Shown in pieces: positions 17,545 to 24,969 of a stretch of 64,000 nt of DNA. Source of the DNA: Chloroflexota bacterium (lineage in GTDB: Bacteria > Chloroflexota > Limnocylindria > Limnocylindrales > CSP1-4). Location of the stretch: contig JAFMJV010000005.1 in NCBI GenBank assembly GCA_017853275.1, positions 1 through 64,000 of the forward strand, read 5' to 3'. A program made the position numbers and the translations under genes. Numbering within the stretch: position 1 is the first letter of the stretch; each line of letters opens with the position of its first letter. Below the pieces are notes generated by a model that saw only the letters and a program-made list of their open reading frames with translations, was not told where the DNA came from and did not search any database.

Positions 17545-19409
17545 TGGGCGGCTCCCTCGGTGAGGAGAAGGCGGGCGGCCTCCTCGATCTCCGCGATCCG
17601 GTAGGGCTTCCCGCGGACCTTGTTCAGGCCCACGGCGTCCACGAGGTAGCGGGCCCGGATGAGAAGCCGGAGCTGCCCCATGTTCACCTCCGGCATGAGG
17701 ACCCGGCGGTACGCGCCGAGGACCTCGCCGGTGTTGCGCGGGAACGGGTTGAGGTGGCGCAGGTGGGCGTGGGCCACGGCGTGACCCTCGGCCTGGAGGC
17801 GCTCCACGGCGGAGCGGATCGCCCCGTAGGTGGAGCCCCAGCCGAGGATGAGGAGGTCGCCGCGGGAGGGCCCGTAGACCTGGAGGTCCGGGATGTCGTT
17901 CGCGATGTTCGCGATCTTCTGATGGCGCAGCTGCGTCATCCGGTGGTGGTTCTCCGGGTCGTAGCTGATGTTGCCCGAGAGGTCCGCCTTCTCCAGGCCA
18001 CCGATCCGGTGCTCCAGGCCCGGGGTGCCGGGGACGGCCCACGGGCGGGCGAGCGTCTCCGGGTCGCGCCGGTAGGGCCGGAAGGTCTCCCGGTCCGTCC
18101 AGCCCTCCACGGCGATGCTCGGCAGGTCCGCCACGGAGGGGACCTTCCACGGCTCCGAGCCGGTGGCAAGGAACCCGTCCGAGAGGTAGGCGACGGGCGT
18201 CATGTAGCGGAGGGCGATCCGCCACGCCTCGATCGCGTAGTCGAAGCACTCGGCGGGGGTGGCGGGCGCCACGATCGCGATCGGGGCGTCGCCGTTCCGG
18301 CCGTGCATCAGCTGGAGGAGGTCCGACTGCTCGACCTTCGTGGGCATCCCCGTGGAGGGGCCGGCGCGCTGGACGTCGATGACGACGAGCGGCAGCTCCA
18401 CCATGACCGCGAGGCCCATCGCCTCGGTCTTCAGCGCGATCCCCGGGCCGGAGGTGGAGGTGAGCCCCATCGAGCCACCGTAGGCGGCGCCGATCGCGGC
18501 GCCGATCGCGGCGATCTCGTCCTCGGCCTGGAAGGTCTTCACGCCGAAGTGCTTGTAGGTGGAGAGCTGGTGGAGGATGTCGCTCGCGGGGGTGATCGGG
18601 TAGCTGGCGAGGAACATCTGCCGCCCGGCGAGCTGCGCCGCCGCCACGAGCCCGAGCGCGGTCGCCTCGTTCCCCGTCACGTTCCGGTAGGTCCCGGGCG
18701 GGAGGGAGGCGCGCTTGACGCGGTAGTGGGTGTGGAAGATCTCCGTGGTCTCGCCGAAGGCATAGCCCGCCTTCAGCGCGCGGGCGTTCGCCTCGGCGAT
18801 GACCGGCTTGGACGAGAACTTCTCCTCGATCCAGCGCAGCGTGGGCTCCATGCTCCGCTCGTAGAGCCAGAACATCAGGCCGAGGGCGAAGAAGTTCTTC
18901 GTGAGGTCGACCTGCTTGCTCGTCATCGCGAGCCCGTCCAGGGCCCGGGCGTTGAGCGTGGAGATCGGGATCTCGAAGAGGTTCCAGTCCTTCAGCGAGC
19001 CGTCCGAGAGCGGGTTCTCCGCATAGCCGGCCTTCTGGAGGTTGTTCGCCGTGAAGGCGTCCGCGTTGACGATCAGCGCGCCGCCGGGCGGCAGATCGGC
19101 GAGGTTCGTGCGCAGCGCGGCCGGGTTCATCGCCACGAGGACATCCGGGGCGTCGCCCGGGGTGTGGATGTCGTTGGAGGAGAAGCTGATCTGGAAGCCG
19201 GAGACCCCGGGGAGGGAGCCGGCGGGAGCGCGGATCTCGGCCGGGAAGTCCGGCAGGGTCGCGATGTCGTTGCCGAAGGCGGCCGTGGTCCGGGTGAACT
19301 GCGTCCCCGTCAGCTGCATCCCATCGCCGGAATCACCGGCGAAGCGGATCGTGACCCGGTCCAGCTCCTGGACCTGCGGCCGCGGCTCGGCCGTGCTCTG
19401 CGTCGTCAC
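17541..19409 (-). CDS. korA: 2-oxoacid:ferredoxin oxidoreductase, fused gamma-alpha subunit
   Basis: The 622-residue protein joins the gamma domain (about residues 18-200, RFAGDSGDGMQLTGTQF) to the alpha pyrimidine-binding domain (YPITPASDILHQLSTYKHFGVKTFQAEDEIAAIGAAIGAAYGG, TSTSGPGIALKTE) and a C-terminal transketolase-like domain. This fusion is typical of KorA/VorA-type two-subunit enzymes. GTG 19409 is the start nearest the first conserved residues; a GAAGGAG site is 11 nt upstream and a TACGAT -10 at 19453-19458. It forms an operon with korB. A 7Fe ferredoxin that could accept its electrons is encoded at 61 kb. Confidence 0.93.
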   Translation of the reverse strand: MTTQSTAEPRPQVQELDRVTIRFAGDSGDGMQLTGTQFTRTTAAFGNDIATLPDFPAEIRAPAGSLPGVSGFQISFSSNDIHTPGDAPDVLVAMNPAALRTNLADLPPGGALIVNADAFTANNLQKAGYAENPLSDGSLKDWNLFEIPISTLNARALDGLAMTSKQVDLTKNFFALGLMFWLYERSMEPTLRWIEEKFSSKPVIAEANARALKAGYAFGETTEIFHTHYRVKRASLPPGTYRNVTGNEATALGLVAAAQLAGRQMFLASYPITPASDILHQLSTYKHFGVKTFQAEDEIAAIGAAIGAAYGGSMGLTSTSGPGIALKTEAMGLAVMVELPLVVIDVQRAGPSTGMPTKVEQSDLLQLMHGRNGDAPIAIVAPATPAECFDYAIEAWRIALRYMTPVAYLSDGFLATGSEPWKVPSVADLPSIAVEGWTDRETFRPYRRDPETLARPWAVPGTPGLEHRIGGLEKADLSGNISYDPENHHRMTQLRHQKIANIANDIPDLQVYGPSRGDLLILGWGSTYGAIRSAVERLQAEGHAVAHAHLRHLNPFPRNTGEVLGAYRRVLMPEVNMGQLRLLIRARYLVDAVGLNKVRGKPYRIAEIEEAARLLLTEGAAQ

Positions 19410-19452
19410 GCGCCCACGCGCTCCTTCTGCTGCGGTGTGGACCTCCCCGCAT

Positions 19453-19458
19453 ATCGTA
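19453..19458 (-). promoter_or_regulatory. Candidate -10 (TACGAT) for korAB
   Basis: TACGAT on the minus strand in the 122-bp gap between ribY and korA predicts a leader of about 37 nt containing GAAGGAG. Confidence 0.4.
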
Positions 19459-19492
19459 CGACCTGCGGGGAGGAGTGGGTGGGCGACCCGCG

Positions 19493-19520
19493 CGGCCGGC
19501 GCCCTCGCGGACGCCGGCCG
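19493..19520 (-). terminator. Hairpin after ribY
   Basis: Nine-base arms CGGCCGGCG / CGCCGGCCG with a 10-nt loop lie 12 nt past the ribY stop. There is no T-tract, so terminator function is a guess from position and stability. Confidence 0.4.
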
Positions 19521-19531
19521 GCGGGCGGAGG

Positions 19532-20560
19532 TCACTCCTCGACGGTGAGGAGATCCTGGGTGATCACGTCCTCCACGCTGACGGGACCCGCGACCGGGCT
19601 CTCCGGGAGACCGGAGAGGAAGTCGATCGTGGCCCCCCACGCGGCCGGGTCGATCGCCCCATAGCCGTTCGCCTCGGTGTAGGCGTTCGACCAGCCGGCG
19701 ATCGTCGCCTCGAGGACGGCGCGCTGCGCCTCCGGCTCGGCGGCGAGCTCCGGGATCCGCGCGAACGCGGCGTCGATGCCGCGCTGCGGATCCTCCGCGA
19801 TCTCGGCCATCGCGCGGGTCGTGGCCGCGACGAAGGCCCGCAGGGCATCCCCCTTGGCCGCGAGGGTGGCGTCGCCCACGACGAGCCCGGGGCCCGGCAG
19901 CGGGACGATGTCATCCACGCGGAGGACCGTCACCTCCTCGCCGGTGAGGGCGAGACGGACGGGCTCGTTGTTCGCGAAGCCGGTCGCGGCGTCCACCGCG
20001 TCCGCCCCGACCGCGGCCCCCTGGCCGAAGTCCGGGTAGAGGACGATCTCCAGGTCGTCCGGGGTGAGCCCGGCCGAGCCAAGGAGCGCCTGGAGCATGA
20101 CCCAGCTCGTGCCGAACTTGCCGGGGATCCCGAGGCTGCGGCCCGCGAGATCGGCCGGGGAGGCGATCCCGGACGACGCCTTGGCGAAGACGACGGACGG
20201 GAAGTCCGCGTAGATCGTCGCCGCGTAGCGCACGGGGATCCCCTGGCTGCGGGCGGGGATGACGCTCGTCCCGTCGCCCATCCCGATATCGACCGCCCCC
20301 TGGCCGATGAGGGTGATGAGCTCCGGGTCGATCTTGTTCTCGAAGGTCACGTCGAGGCCGGCATCCCGGTAGTAGCCGGCGGCATCGGCGAGGTAGAAGG
20401 CCGCGAACTGGACGCTCGGGATATAGCCGAGGCCGACGCGCAGGGGGACCGGGGCGGGCGCGCTGCTCGCGTCCTGTGCGGTGACCGCGCCGGCACCGAG
20501 GACGGCGAGGCCGAGCGTTGCCGCGAGCGCCGCGGCGAGAGGGGAACGACGACGATCCAT
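19532..20560 (-). CDS. ribY: THI5/NMT1-like substrate-binding protein of a riboflavin-type ABC importer
   Basis: The 342-residue protein has a signal peptide ending near AVTAQDAS and a periplasmic-binding fold of the NMT1/THI5 class: LRVGLGYIPSVQFAAFYLADAAGYYRDAGLDVTFE, GMGDGTSVIPAR and LGIPGKFGTSW. THI5-like proteins usually bind thiamine pyrimidine precursors. Here the operon begins with an FMN riboswitch, the situation described for the RibXY riboflavin importers of Chloroflexi, so the ligand is most likely riboflavin. No lipobox is seen. AAGGAG lies 5 nt before ATG 20560. It is the last gene of ATPase - permease - binding protein. Confidence 0.85.
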   Translation of the reverse strand: MDRRRSPLAAALAATLGLAVLGAGAVTAQDASSAPAPVPLRVGLGYIPSVQFAAFYLADAAGYYRDAGLDVTFENKIDPELITLIGQGAVDIGMGDGTSVIPARSQGIPVRYAATIYADFPSVVFAKASSGIASPADLAGRSLGIPGKFGTSWVMLQALLGSAGLTPDDLEIVLYPDFGQGAAVGADAVDAATGFANNEPVRLALTGEEVTVLRVDDIVPLPGPGLVVGDATLAAKGDALRAFVAATTRAMAEIAEDPQRGIDAAFARIPELAAEPEAQRAVLEATIAGWSNAYTEANGYGAIDPAAWGATIDFLSGLPESPVAGPVSVEDVITQDLLTVEE

Positions 20561-20573
20561 GGGGCTCCTTTCC

Positions 20574-21332
20574 CTATGACCGCTGGTGCGGGGCGCCGAC
20601 CAGCCGGCGCTCCACAAGAACGACGAGGAGGTAGAGCGTCACGCCGAGACCGGCGATGACGACGAGGGTGGCGAACATCAGGGGGATATCGAAGAGGCTC
20701 CCTCGCGCAAGGTTGATGAGGACCCCCAGCCCCCGGTCGCCACCCGCCCACTCGGCGACGATCGCGCCGACGACGGAGAGGGTGACCGCGACCTTCAGGC
20801 CGCCGAGGATCTGGGGGAGAGCGGCGGGGACCTCGATCGTCCGGATGAGCTGCCGCTGGGTGGCGCGGAGGCTCCGGGCGAGCTCCACGAGACGCGGGTC
20901 GATCGAGCGCAGGCCGACGGTGGTGGCGACGACCATGGGGAAGAAGCAGATGAGGGCGCAGATGAGGACCTTGGAGAGGAGCCCGCTCCCGAACCAGAGG
21001 ACGATCACCGGGGCGAGCGCGAGGATCGGCGTGGCCTGGGCGGCCACGAGGTAGGGCGAGAGGAGCCGGTCCGCCAGGCGGGACCGCGCGAGGAGGAAGC
21101 CGAGGAGGAGGGCGGTGGAGACGCCGAGGGCGAGACCGAGCGCGATCTCCACGAGCGTGGTGAGGAGATGCGGGAAGAGGATCCCCGTTCCGGCCGCGGA
21201 GGCGAGCCGCCCGGCGACCGCGAAGGGGCTCGGCAGGATGTACGGCGGGTAGCCGCCGATGAGGACGATCGCCTGCCAGACGGCGAGGAAGAGGAGGCCG
21301 ACGCCGGCGGTGAGCAGGAGATCGCGCCTCAT
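20574..21332 (-). CDS. ribX: ABC permease of the riboflavin-type importer
   Basis: This 252-residue protein has six predicted membrane helices (first LLLTAGVGLLFLAVWQAIVLI). The SsuC/ThiX-type EAA loop is SLRATQRQLIRTIEVPAALPQILGGLKVAVTLSVVGAIVAEW. One protomer would homodimerise with the ATPase to move substrate inwards. Its ATG overlaps the ATPase TGA (ATGA), and 13 bp separate it from ribY. By the FMN riboswitch context it corresponds to RibX rather than a taurine or thiamine-precursor permease. Confidence 0.87.
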   Translation of the reverse strand: MRRDLLLTAGVGLLFLAVWQAIVLIGGYPPYILPSPFAVAGRLASAAGTGILFPHLLTTLVEIALGLALGVSTALLLGFLLARSRLADRLLSPYLVAAQATPILALAPVIVLWFGSGLLSKVLICALICFFPMVVATTVGLRSIDPRLVELARSLRATQRQLIRTIEVPAALPQILGGLKVAVTLSVVGAIVAEWAGGDRGLGVLINLARGSLFDIPLMFATLVVIAGLGVTLYLLVVLVERRLVGAPHQRS

Positions 21333-22042
21333 TCGCCGGCCTCCGGATCCGCGCTCTCCTCGAGCGCCCGGCGGATCGCCGCCGCCGCGCGGCCGCTCTC
21401 CACGCCGTCCAGGTCCGCCCACCGGCGCGGGCGGGGGAGCGCAACGGGGATCTCCGCCACGACCCGGCCGGGGCGCGGGGAGAGGACGACGACCCGGTCC
21501 GCGAGGAAGACGGCCTCGGGGATGCTGTGGGTCACGAGGACGATCGTGGAGCCGGCGCGCTCCCAGAGCCCGAGGAGCTCGGCGTCCAGGCGGTCGCGGG
21601 TGAGCGCGTCCAGCGCGCCGAAGGGCTCGTCCAGGAGGAGGACGGGCGGCGCCAGGACGAGCGCCCGGGCGAGGCCGACGCGCTGCGCCATCCCGCCGGA
21701 GAGCTGGGCGGGGCGGGCATCGCCGAAGCCATCGAGCCCGACCGATGCGAGGAGCTCGTCCGCCCGGGCGAGCCGCTCGGCACGCGGGACGCCGCGCAGC
21801 TCGAGGGGGTAGGCGACGTTCTCCCGGGCGCTCCGCCAGGGGAGGAGGCGCGGCTCCTGGAAGACGAGGCCGACCCGCGCATCCGGGCCGGTGACCGGGT
21901 CGCCGAGGAGACGGACGGTGCCGCCGTCCAGGGAAAGAAGGCCCGCGACGATCCGGAGGAGGGTGCTCTTCCCGCAGCCGCTCGGGCCCACGACCGCCAC
22001 GACCCCGCCCTCCGGGACGGCGAGCCGGACCCGGTCGAGCAC
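21329..22042 (-). CDS. ABC ATPase of the riboflavin-type importer; annotated start probably too late
   Basis: All motifs are present: Walker A GPSGCGKST, Q-loop FQEPRLLPWRSA, signature LSGGMAQRVGLARAL, Walker B VLLLDEPFGALD and switch His in VTHSIPEAVF. The first usable canonical start is GTG 22042, giving 237 residues. The conserved first strand and A-loop (AIEIEDASRAFPLHG) are encoded in the same frame upstream of it, from about 22100. The frame stays open to a TAA at 22250-22252 inside the riboswitch, with no in-frame ATG, GTG or TTG. Either a rare start (for example ATC at 22096) is used or the assembly carries an indel. Coordinates given are the conservative version. Confidence 0.8.
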   Translation of the reverse strand: MLDRVRLAVPEGGVVAVVGPSGCGKSTLLRIVAGLLSLDGGTVRLLGDPVTGPDARVGLVFQEPRLLPWRSARENVAYPLELRGVPRAERLARADELLASVGLDGFGDARPAQLSGGMAQRVGLARALVLAPPVLLLDEPFGALDALTRDRLDAELLGLWERAGSTIVLVTHSIPEAVFLADRVVVLSPRPGRVVAEIPVALPRPRRWADLDGVESGRAAAAIRRALEESADPEAGE

Positions 22043-22226
22043 GGGCAGGCTGCGCCCGTGGAGCGGGAAGGCGCGGGAGGCATCCTCGATCTCGATCGCG
22101 TTCGTCGTCCGGTCCTCGTCCTGTCCGGCCTCCCGGGGACGGAAGCGCGCAGGGACGGACGGGACGGGACGCCCGGGCGAAGCGCGTGCGAGGGCAGCGC
22201 CACACCCGGCCGGACCGACCGGACCG

Positions 22227-22375
22227 CCTGCCTTCTCCCATCCGGACTCTTACCGTCGGCTCCCTGCCAGGGGATCCACCGTCGCCGCAGAGCGGCGCCG
22301 GGTCGTGGGCTGAGCGGAGGGCGTTCCCACCGCTCGACCACCGGTCGGGACTTTCACCCAACCCCGAAGGAGGCG
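22227..22375 (-). promoter_or_regulatory. FMN riboswitch (RFN element)
   Basis: Reading the minus strand, the 5' half CTTCGGGGTTGGGTGAAAG / TCCCGACCGGTGGT and the 3' half GGTGGATCCCCTGGCAGGG / AGCCGACGGTAAGAGTCCGG / ATGGGAGAAGG match the RFN consensus nearly base for base. P1 closes through CCTTC (22366-22370) and GAAGG (22231-22235). The 70-base middle forms the variable arm. FMN binding should shut off the downstream ATPase-permease-binding protein operon. No T-tract follows, so control is probably at translation or by Rho. It holds most of the 403-bp gap between the ATPase and xylB. Confidence 0.95.
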
Positions 22376-22396
22376 TCTTGATTCGATGCTGACCTC

Positions 22397-22402
22397 ATCT
22401 TA
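22397..22402 (-). promoter_or_regulatory. Candidate -10 (TAAGAT) for the FMN-riboswitch operon
   Basis: TAAGAT on the minus strand would start transcription near 22390, about 15 nt before the riboswitch P1 stem. The same TAAGAT hexamer precedes fdxA. Confidence 0.45.
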
Positions 22403-22445
22403 TCGCGGCGGCCCCCGGGGGCGGATGGGAGGGGGCAGCGGGAGG

Positions 22446-23909
22446 TCAGCCCCGGGCGGCGGCGGCCCCGAGCCGGTGGACGAGGGGGGCGGTCGCGGGA
22501 TAGAGCGCGCGGTAGGCCGCGTAACGCTCGTCGTAGCAGTGGCGCAGGGCGGGGTCGGGGTCGATCCGCTCCCCGATCCGGACCATCGCCGCGATCGCGG
22601 ACGGGGCGTCCGGATGGAGCCCGGCACCGAGCGCCGCGAGGATCGCCGCACCCACGACCGCGGTCTCGGGGATGACCGGGACAAGGACGGGGAAGCCGGT
22701 GATATCCGCCTTCATCACGCTCCAGGCGCGGGTGGCCGCGGTCCCGCCGGAGACGACCATCCCGCGCACGCCGACCCCGGCATCCACGATCGGCTCCGCC
22801 ACGTGGCGGAGCGCGTAGGCCGCGGCCTCCAGGACCGCGCGCGCCATGTGGGCCCGTCCGTGGCGGAGCGTGAGCCCGGCGAGGACGCCGCGGGCGCGGT
22901 CATCCCAGACGGGCGAGCGCTCCCCCGCGAGGTAGGGGAGGAAGACGAGGCCTTCCGCACCCGCAGGGACCCCGGCCGCCTCGGCGAGGAGCCGCTCCGG
23001 CGCGACCGGGTCGGCGGGGGCACCGAGCGCTTCCCCGAGCCAGGCGAGGGCCCGGCCGGTCGCGTTCATCGCGCCTCCGTAGATCCAGATCCCCGGGAGC
23101 GGTGCGCGGGCCCGGTAGGTCCCGGGAAGCTCGAGGCGGTGGTCCCAGTAGACGCCGAACCCGCCGGAGGTCCCCCCGGTATCGACGGCGTCGCCGGGAG
23201 CGTGCATCCCCGCGCCGTGGAAGCTCGCGAAGGCATCGTTGCCGCCCGCGACGACCGGGACGCCGGCGGGGAGGCCGAGCTCCGCCGCCGGACCCGGGCG
23301 GAGCGTGCCCACGACCGTGGCCCAGGGGACGACCCGGCCGAAGCGGGCCGGATCCCCGCCGCCGGCACGGATCGTGGCGTCCGACGGCTCGCCGGAGCCG
23401 GGCGGGACGGAGCGGACCGCTTCCCCGGAGAGACGGAGCGTGAGCCAGTCCCAGGCCCCGAGGTGATGGGCCGCGCGGGCCGCGACCTCCGGCTCGTGCT
23501 CCGCGATCCAGCGCTCGTGGGGGAGCGGCCCGAGCTGCCAGGCGCTGATCCCGATCCGCGTCGCGAGCGAGTCGGCGATCCCCGCCGCCCGCGTGTCCTG
23601 CCAGCCGATCGCGGGCCGCAGCGGCCGGCCCTCCGCATCCGCGCTCACCGTGGTGGGGCCCTGGCCCACGACCGCGATCGCCCGCAGCCCGCGTGCCGCT
23701 TCGGGGGCCGCCGCCACCGCGGCACGGACCGCATCCGCGATCGCCGCCCACCATGCCCCGGGGTCCTGCTCCGCGCGCCCGTCCGCGGGCTCCTGCGCGG
23801 GGTAGCCGCTCCGGGCGATCGCGAGGAGGCGGCCATCCGGGGCGACGATCCCCGCCTTCGCCTGGGAGGTCCCGAGGTCGATCCCGAGGACCGCGTCGCC
23901 GTCGCTCAC
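22446..23909 (-). CDS. xylB: FGGY-family sugar kinase, xylulokinase-like
   Basis: The 487-residue protein has the FGGY kinase pattern: phosphate-binding DLGTSQAKAGIV, QGPTTVSADAEGRPLRPAIGWQDTRA as the sugar-facing segment, and the C-terminal signature VVSGGTAATRAWSVMKADITGFPVLVP. It phosphorylates a ketopentose or related polyol with ATP; xylulose is the best guess because of the WQDTRA and GG.A....W..MKADI pattern. GTG 23909 lies 7 nt after a TATCGT -10, so its mRNA is probably leaderless. No xylose isomerase or sugar transporter is adjacent. Confidence 0.8.
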   Translation of the reverse strand: MSDGDAVLGIDLGTSQAKAGIVAPDGRLLAIARSGYPAQEPADGRAEQDPGAWWAAIADAVRAAVAAAPEAARGLRAIAVVGQGPTTVSADAEGRPLRPAIGWQDTRAAGIADSLATRIGISAWQLGPLPHERWIAEHEPEVAARAAHHLGAWDWLTLRLSGEAVRSVPPGSGEPSDATIRAGGGDPARFGRVVPWATVVGTLRPGPAAELGLPAGVPVVAGGNDAFASFHGAGMHAPGDAVDTGGTSGGFGVYWDHRLELPGTYRARAPLPGIWIYGGAMNATGRALAWLGEALGAPADPVAPERLLAEAAGVPAGAEGLVFLPYLAGERSPVWDDRARGVLAGLTLRHGRAHMARAVLEAAAYALRHVAEPIVDAGVGVRGMVVSGGTAATRAWSVMKADITGFPVLVPVIPETAVVGAAILAALGAGLHPDAPSAIAAMVRIGERIDPDPALRHCYDERYAAYRALYPATAPLVHRLGAAAARG

Positions 23910-23916
23910 GAGCGGG

Positions 23917-23922
23917 ACGATA
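23917..23922 (-). promoter_or_regulatory. -10 TATCGT, leaderless promoter of xylB
   Basis: TATCGT is followed by 7 nt and the xylB GTG. It lies back to back with the DMT promoter in a 70-bp divergent region. Confidence 0.55.
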
Positions 23923-23966
23923 GCGGAGCCGTGGCGGCGGGGCCGACGGACGACGCAGCGCGGGGA

Positions 23967-23972
23967 TAGCAT
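23967..23972 (+). promoter_or_regulatory. -10 TAGCAT, leaderless promoter of the DMT gene
   Basis: TAGCAT is followed by 4 nt to GTG 23977 and 7 nt to GTG 23980. The 7-nt spacing matches the other leaderless genes and favours the second GTG. Confidence 0.55.
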
Positions 23973-23979
23973 CGGGGTG

Positions 23980-24969
23980 GTGAGCCGCCCACGCCCCCGA
24001 CCCCGTGCCACCGAGATCGCCGGGGTCGCCCTCATCCTCCTCTCGGCGGCCTGCTTCGGATCGGGAGCCCTGCTCGCGAACGCCGCCTTCGACGCGGGGA
24101 TGGCGCCGCTCCCCGTCCTCTTCTGGCGCTTCCTCGGTGCGGCGGTCACCGCCTGGCTCTTCACGCTCGTCAGCCCGGCCGGACGCGCCTCGCTCGCAGG
24201 GCTGCAGCCACGCCGGGCGGGGACGCTCCTCTTCCTCGGCACGGTCTACGTGGGGAACGGCTGGGCCTTCGTCGCCTCGCTCGCCCTCCTCCCGGTCTCC
24301 CTCGTGGCGATGGTCGTCTACCTCCACCCGGTCTTCGTGGCGGTGGGGGCGAGCCTGCTCGGGACGGGGCCACGCGGCTCCCGCGCCTGGGTCGCGCTGG
24401 GGGTCGCGATGGCCGGCCTCGTCCTCTCCGTGGGCGGCGTCCCGGCGGGGGTGGAGCCGGACCCGCTCGGGCTCTTCCTCGCGATCCTCTGCCCGCTCAT
24501 CTACTCGGGCTGGATCCTCCTCGCGGCCCGCCTCACCGGGGACCGGCGCGGGAGCGCGCCGGGGGAGGGCGCCACGACGACCGGTGCGAGCGTCGCGACC
24601 GCCCTGATGATGAGCGCGACCGCCGTCGCCTTCGGTGCGATCGTCCTCCTCTCGGGCGGGTCGATCGCGCCCGCGGACGTCCCCGCGGACGCCTGGCCCG
24701 CCCTCATCGGGTTCGGGGCAGCCTCCGGGATCGCGGTCCAGTCCTTCTACGCCGGGGTGCGCCGGATCGGCGGGGCACGCGCGGCGATCGTCTCCGCCGT
24801 GGAGCAGGTCTACACGATCATCCTCGCCATCCTCCTCCTCGGGGAGGCGGTGACGGCGGTCCAGGTCGTGGGCTGCGCGCTCGTGATCGGCGGGATCGTC
24901 CTCGCCGAGAGCGCCGGCGCCGGGGGGCGGGCGCGGAGGGCGGAGGCCTCCGCCGCGGAGAGCGGCTAG
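23980..24969 (+). CDS. EamA/DMT-superfamily transporter
   Basis: The 329-residue protein has ten hydrophobic segments in two EamA repeats. The first begins GVALILLSAACFGSGALLANAAFDAGMAPLPVLFWRFLGAA; the second has ASGIAVQSFYAGVRRIGGARAAIVSAVEQVYTIILAILLLGEAVTAVQVVGCALVIGGI. This family exports amino acids, nucleosides or other small metabolites across the inner membrane; substrate is unknown. GTG 23980 is preferred over GTG 23977 from promoter spacing. Its stop shares CTAG with the convergent aminotransferase gene. Confidence 0.87.
   Translation: MSRPRPRPRATEIAGVALILLSAACFGSGALLANAAFDAGMAPLPVLFWRFLGAAVTAWLFTLVSPAGRASLAGLQPRRAGTLLFLGTVYVGNGWAFVASLALLPVSLVAMVVYLHPVFVAVGASLLGTGPRGSRAWVALGVAMAGLVLSVGGVPAGVEPDPLGLFLAILCPLIYSGWILLAARLTGDRRGSAPGEGATTTGASVATALMMSATAVAFGAIVLLSGGSIAPADVPADAWPALIGFGAASGIAVQSFYAGVRRIGGARAAIVSAVEQVYTIILAILLLGEAVTAVQVVGCALVIGGIVLAESAGAGGRARRAEASAAESG

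Noticed and set aside
22227-22375. TPP riboswitch, expected from the THI5-like binding protein
   Set aside because: The CUGAGA and ACCYGA thi-box sequences are absent; the RFN consensus fits instead.
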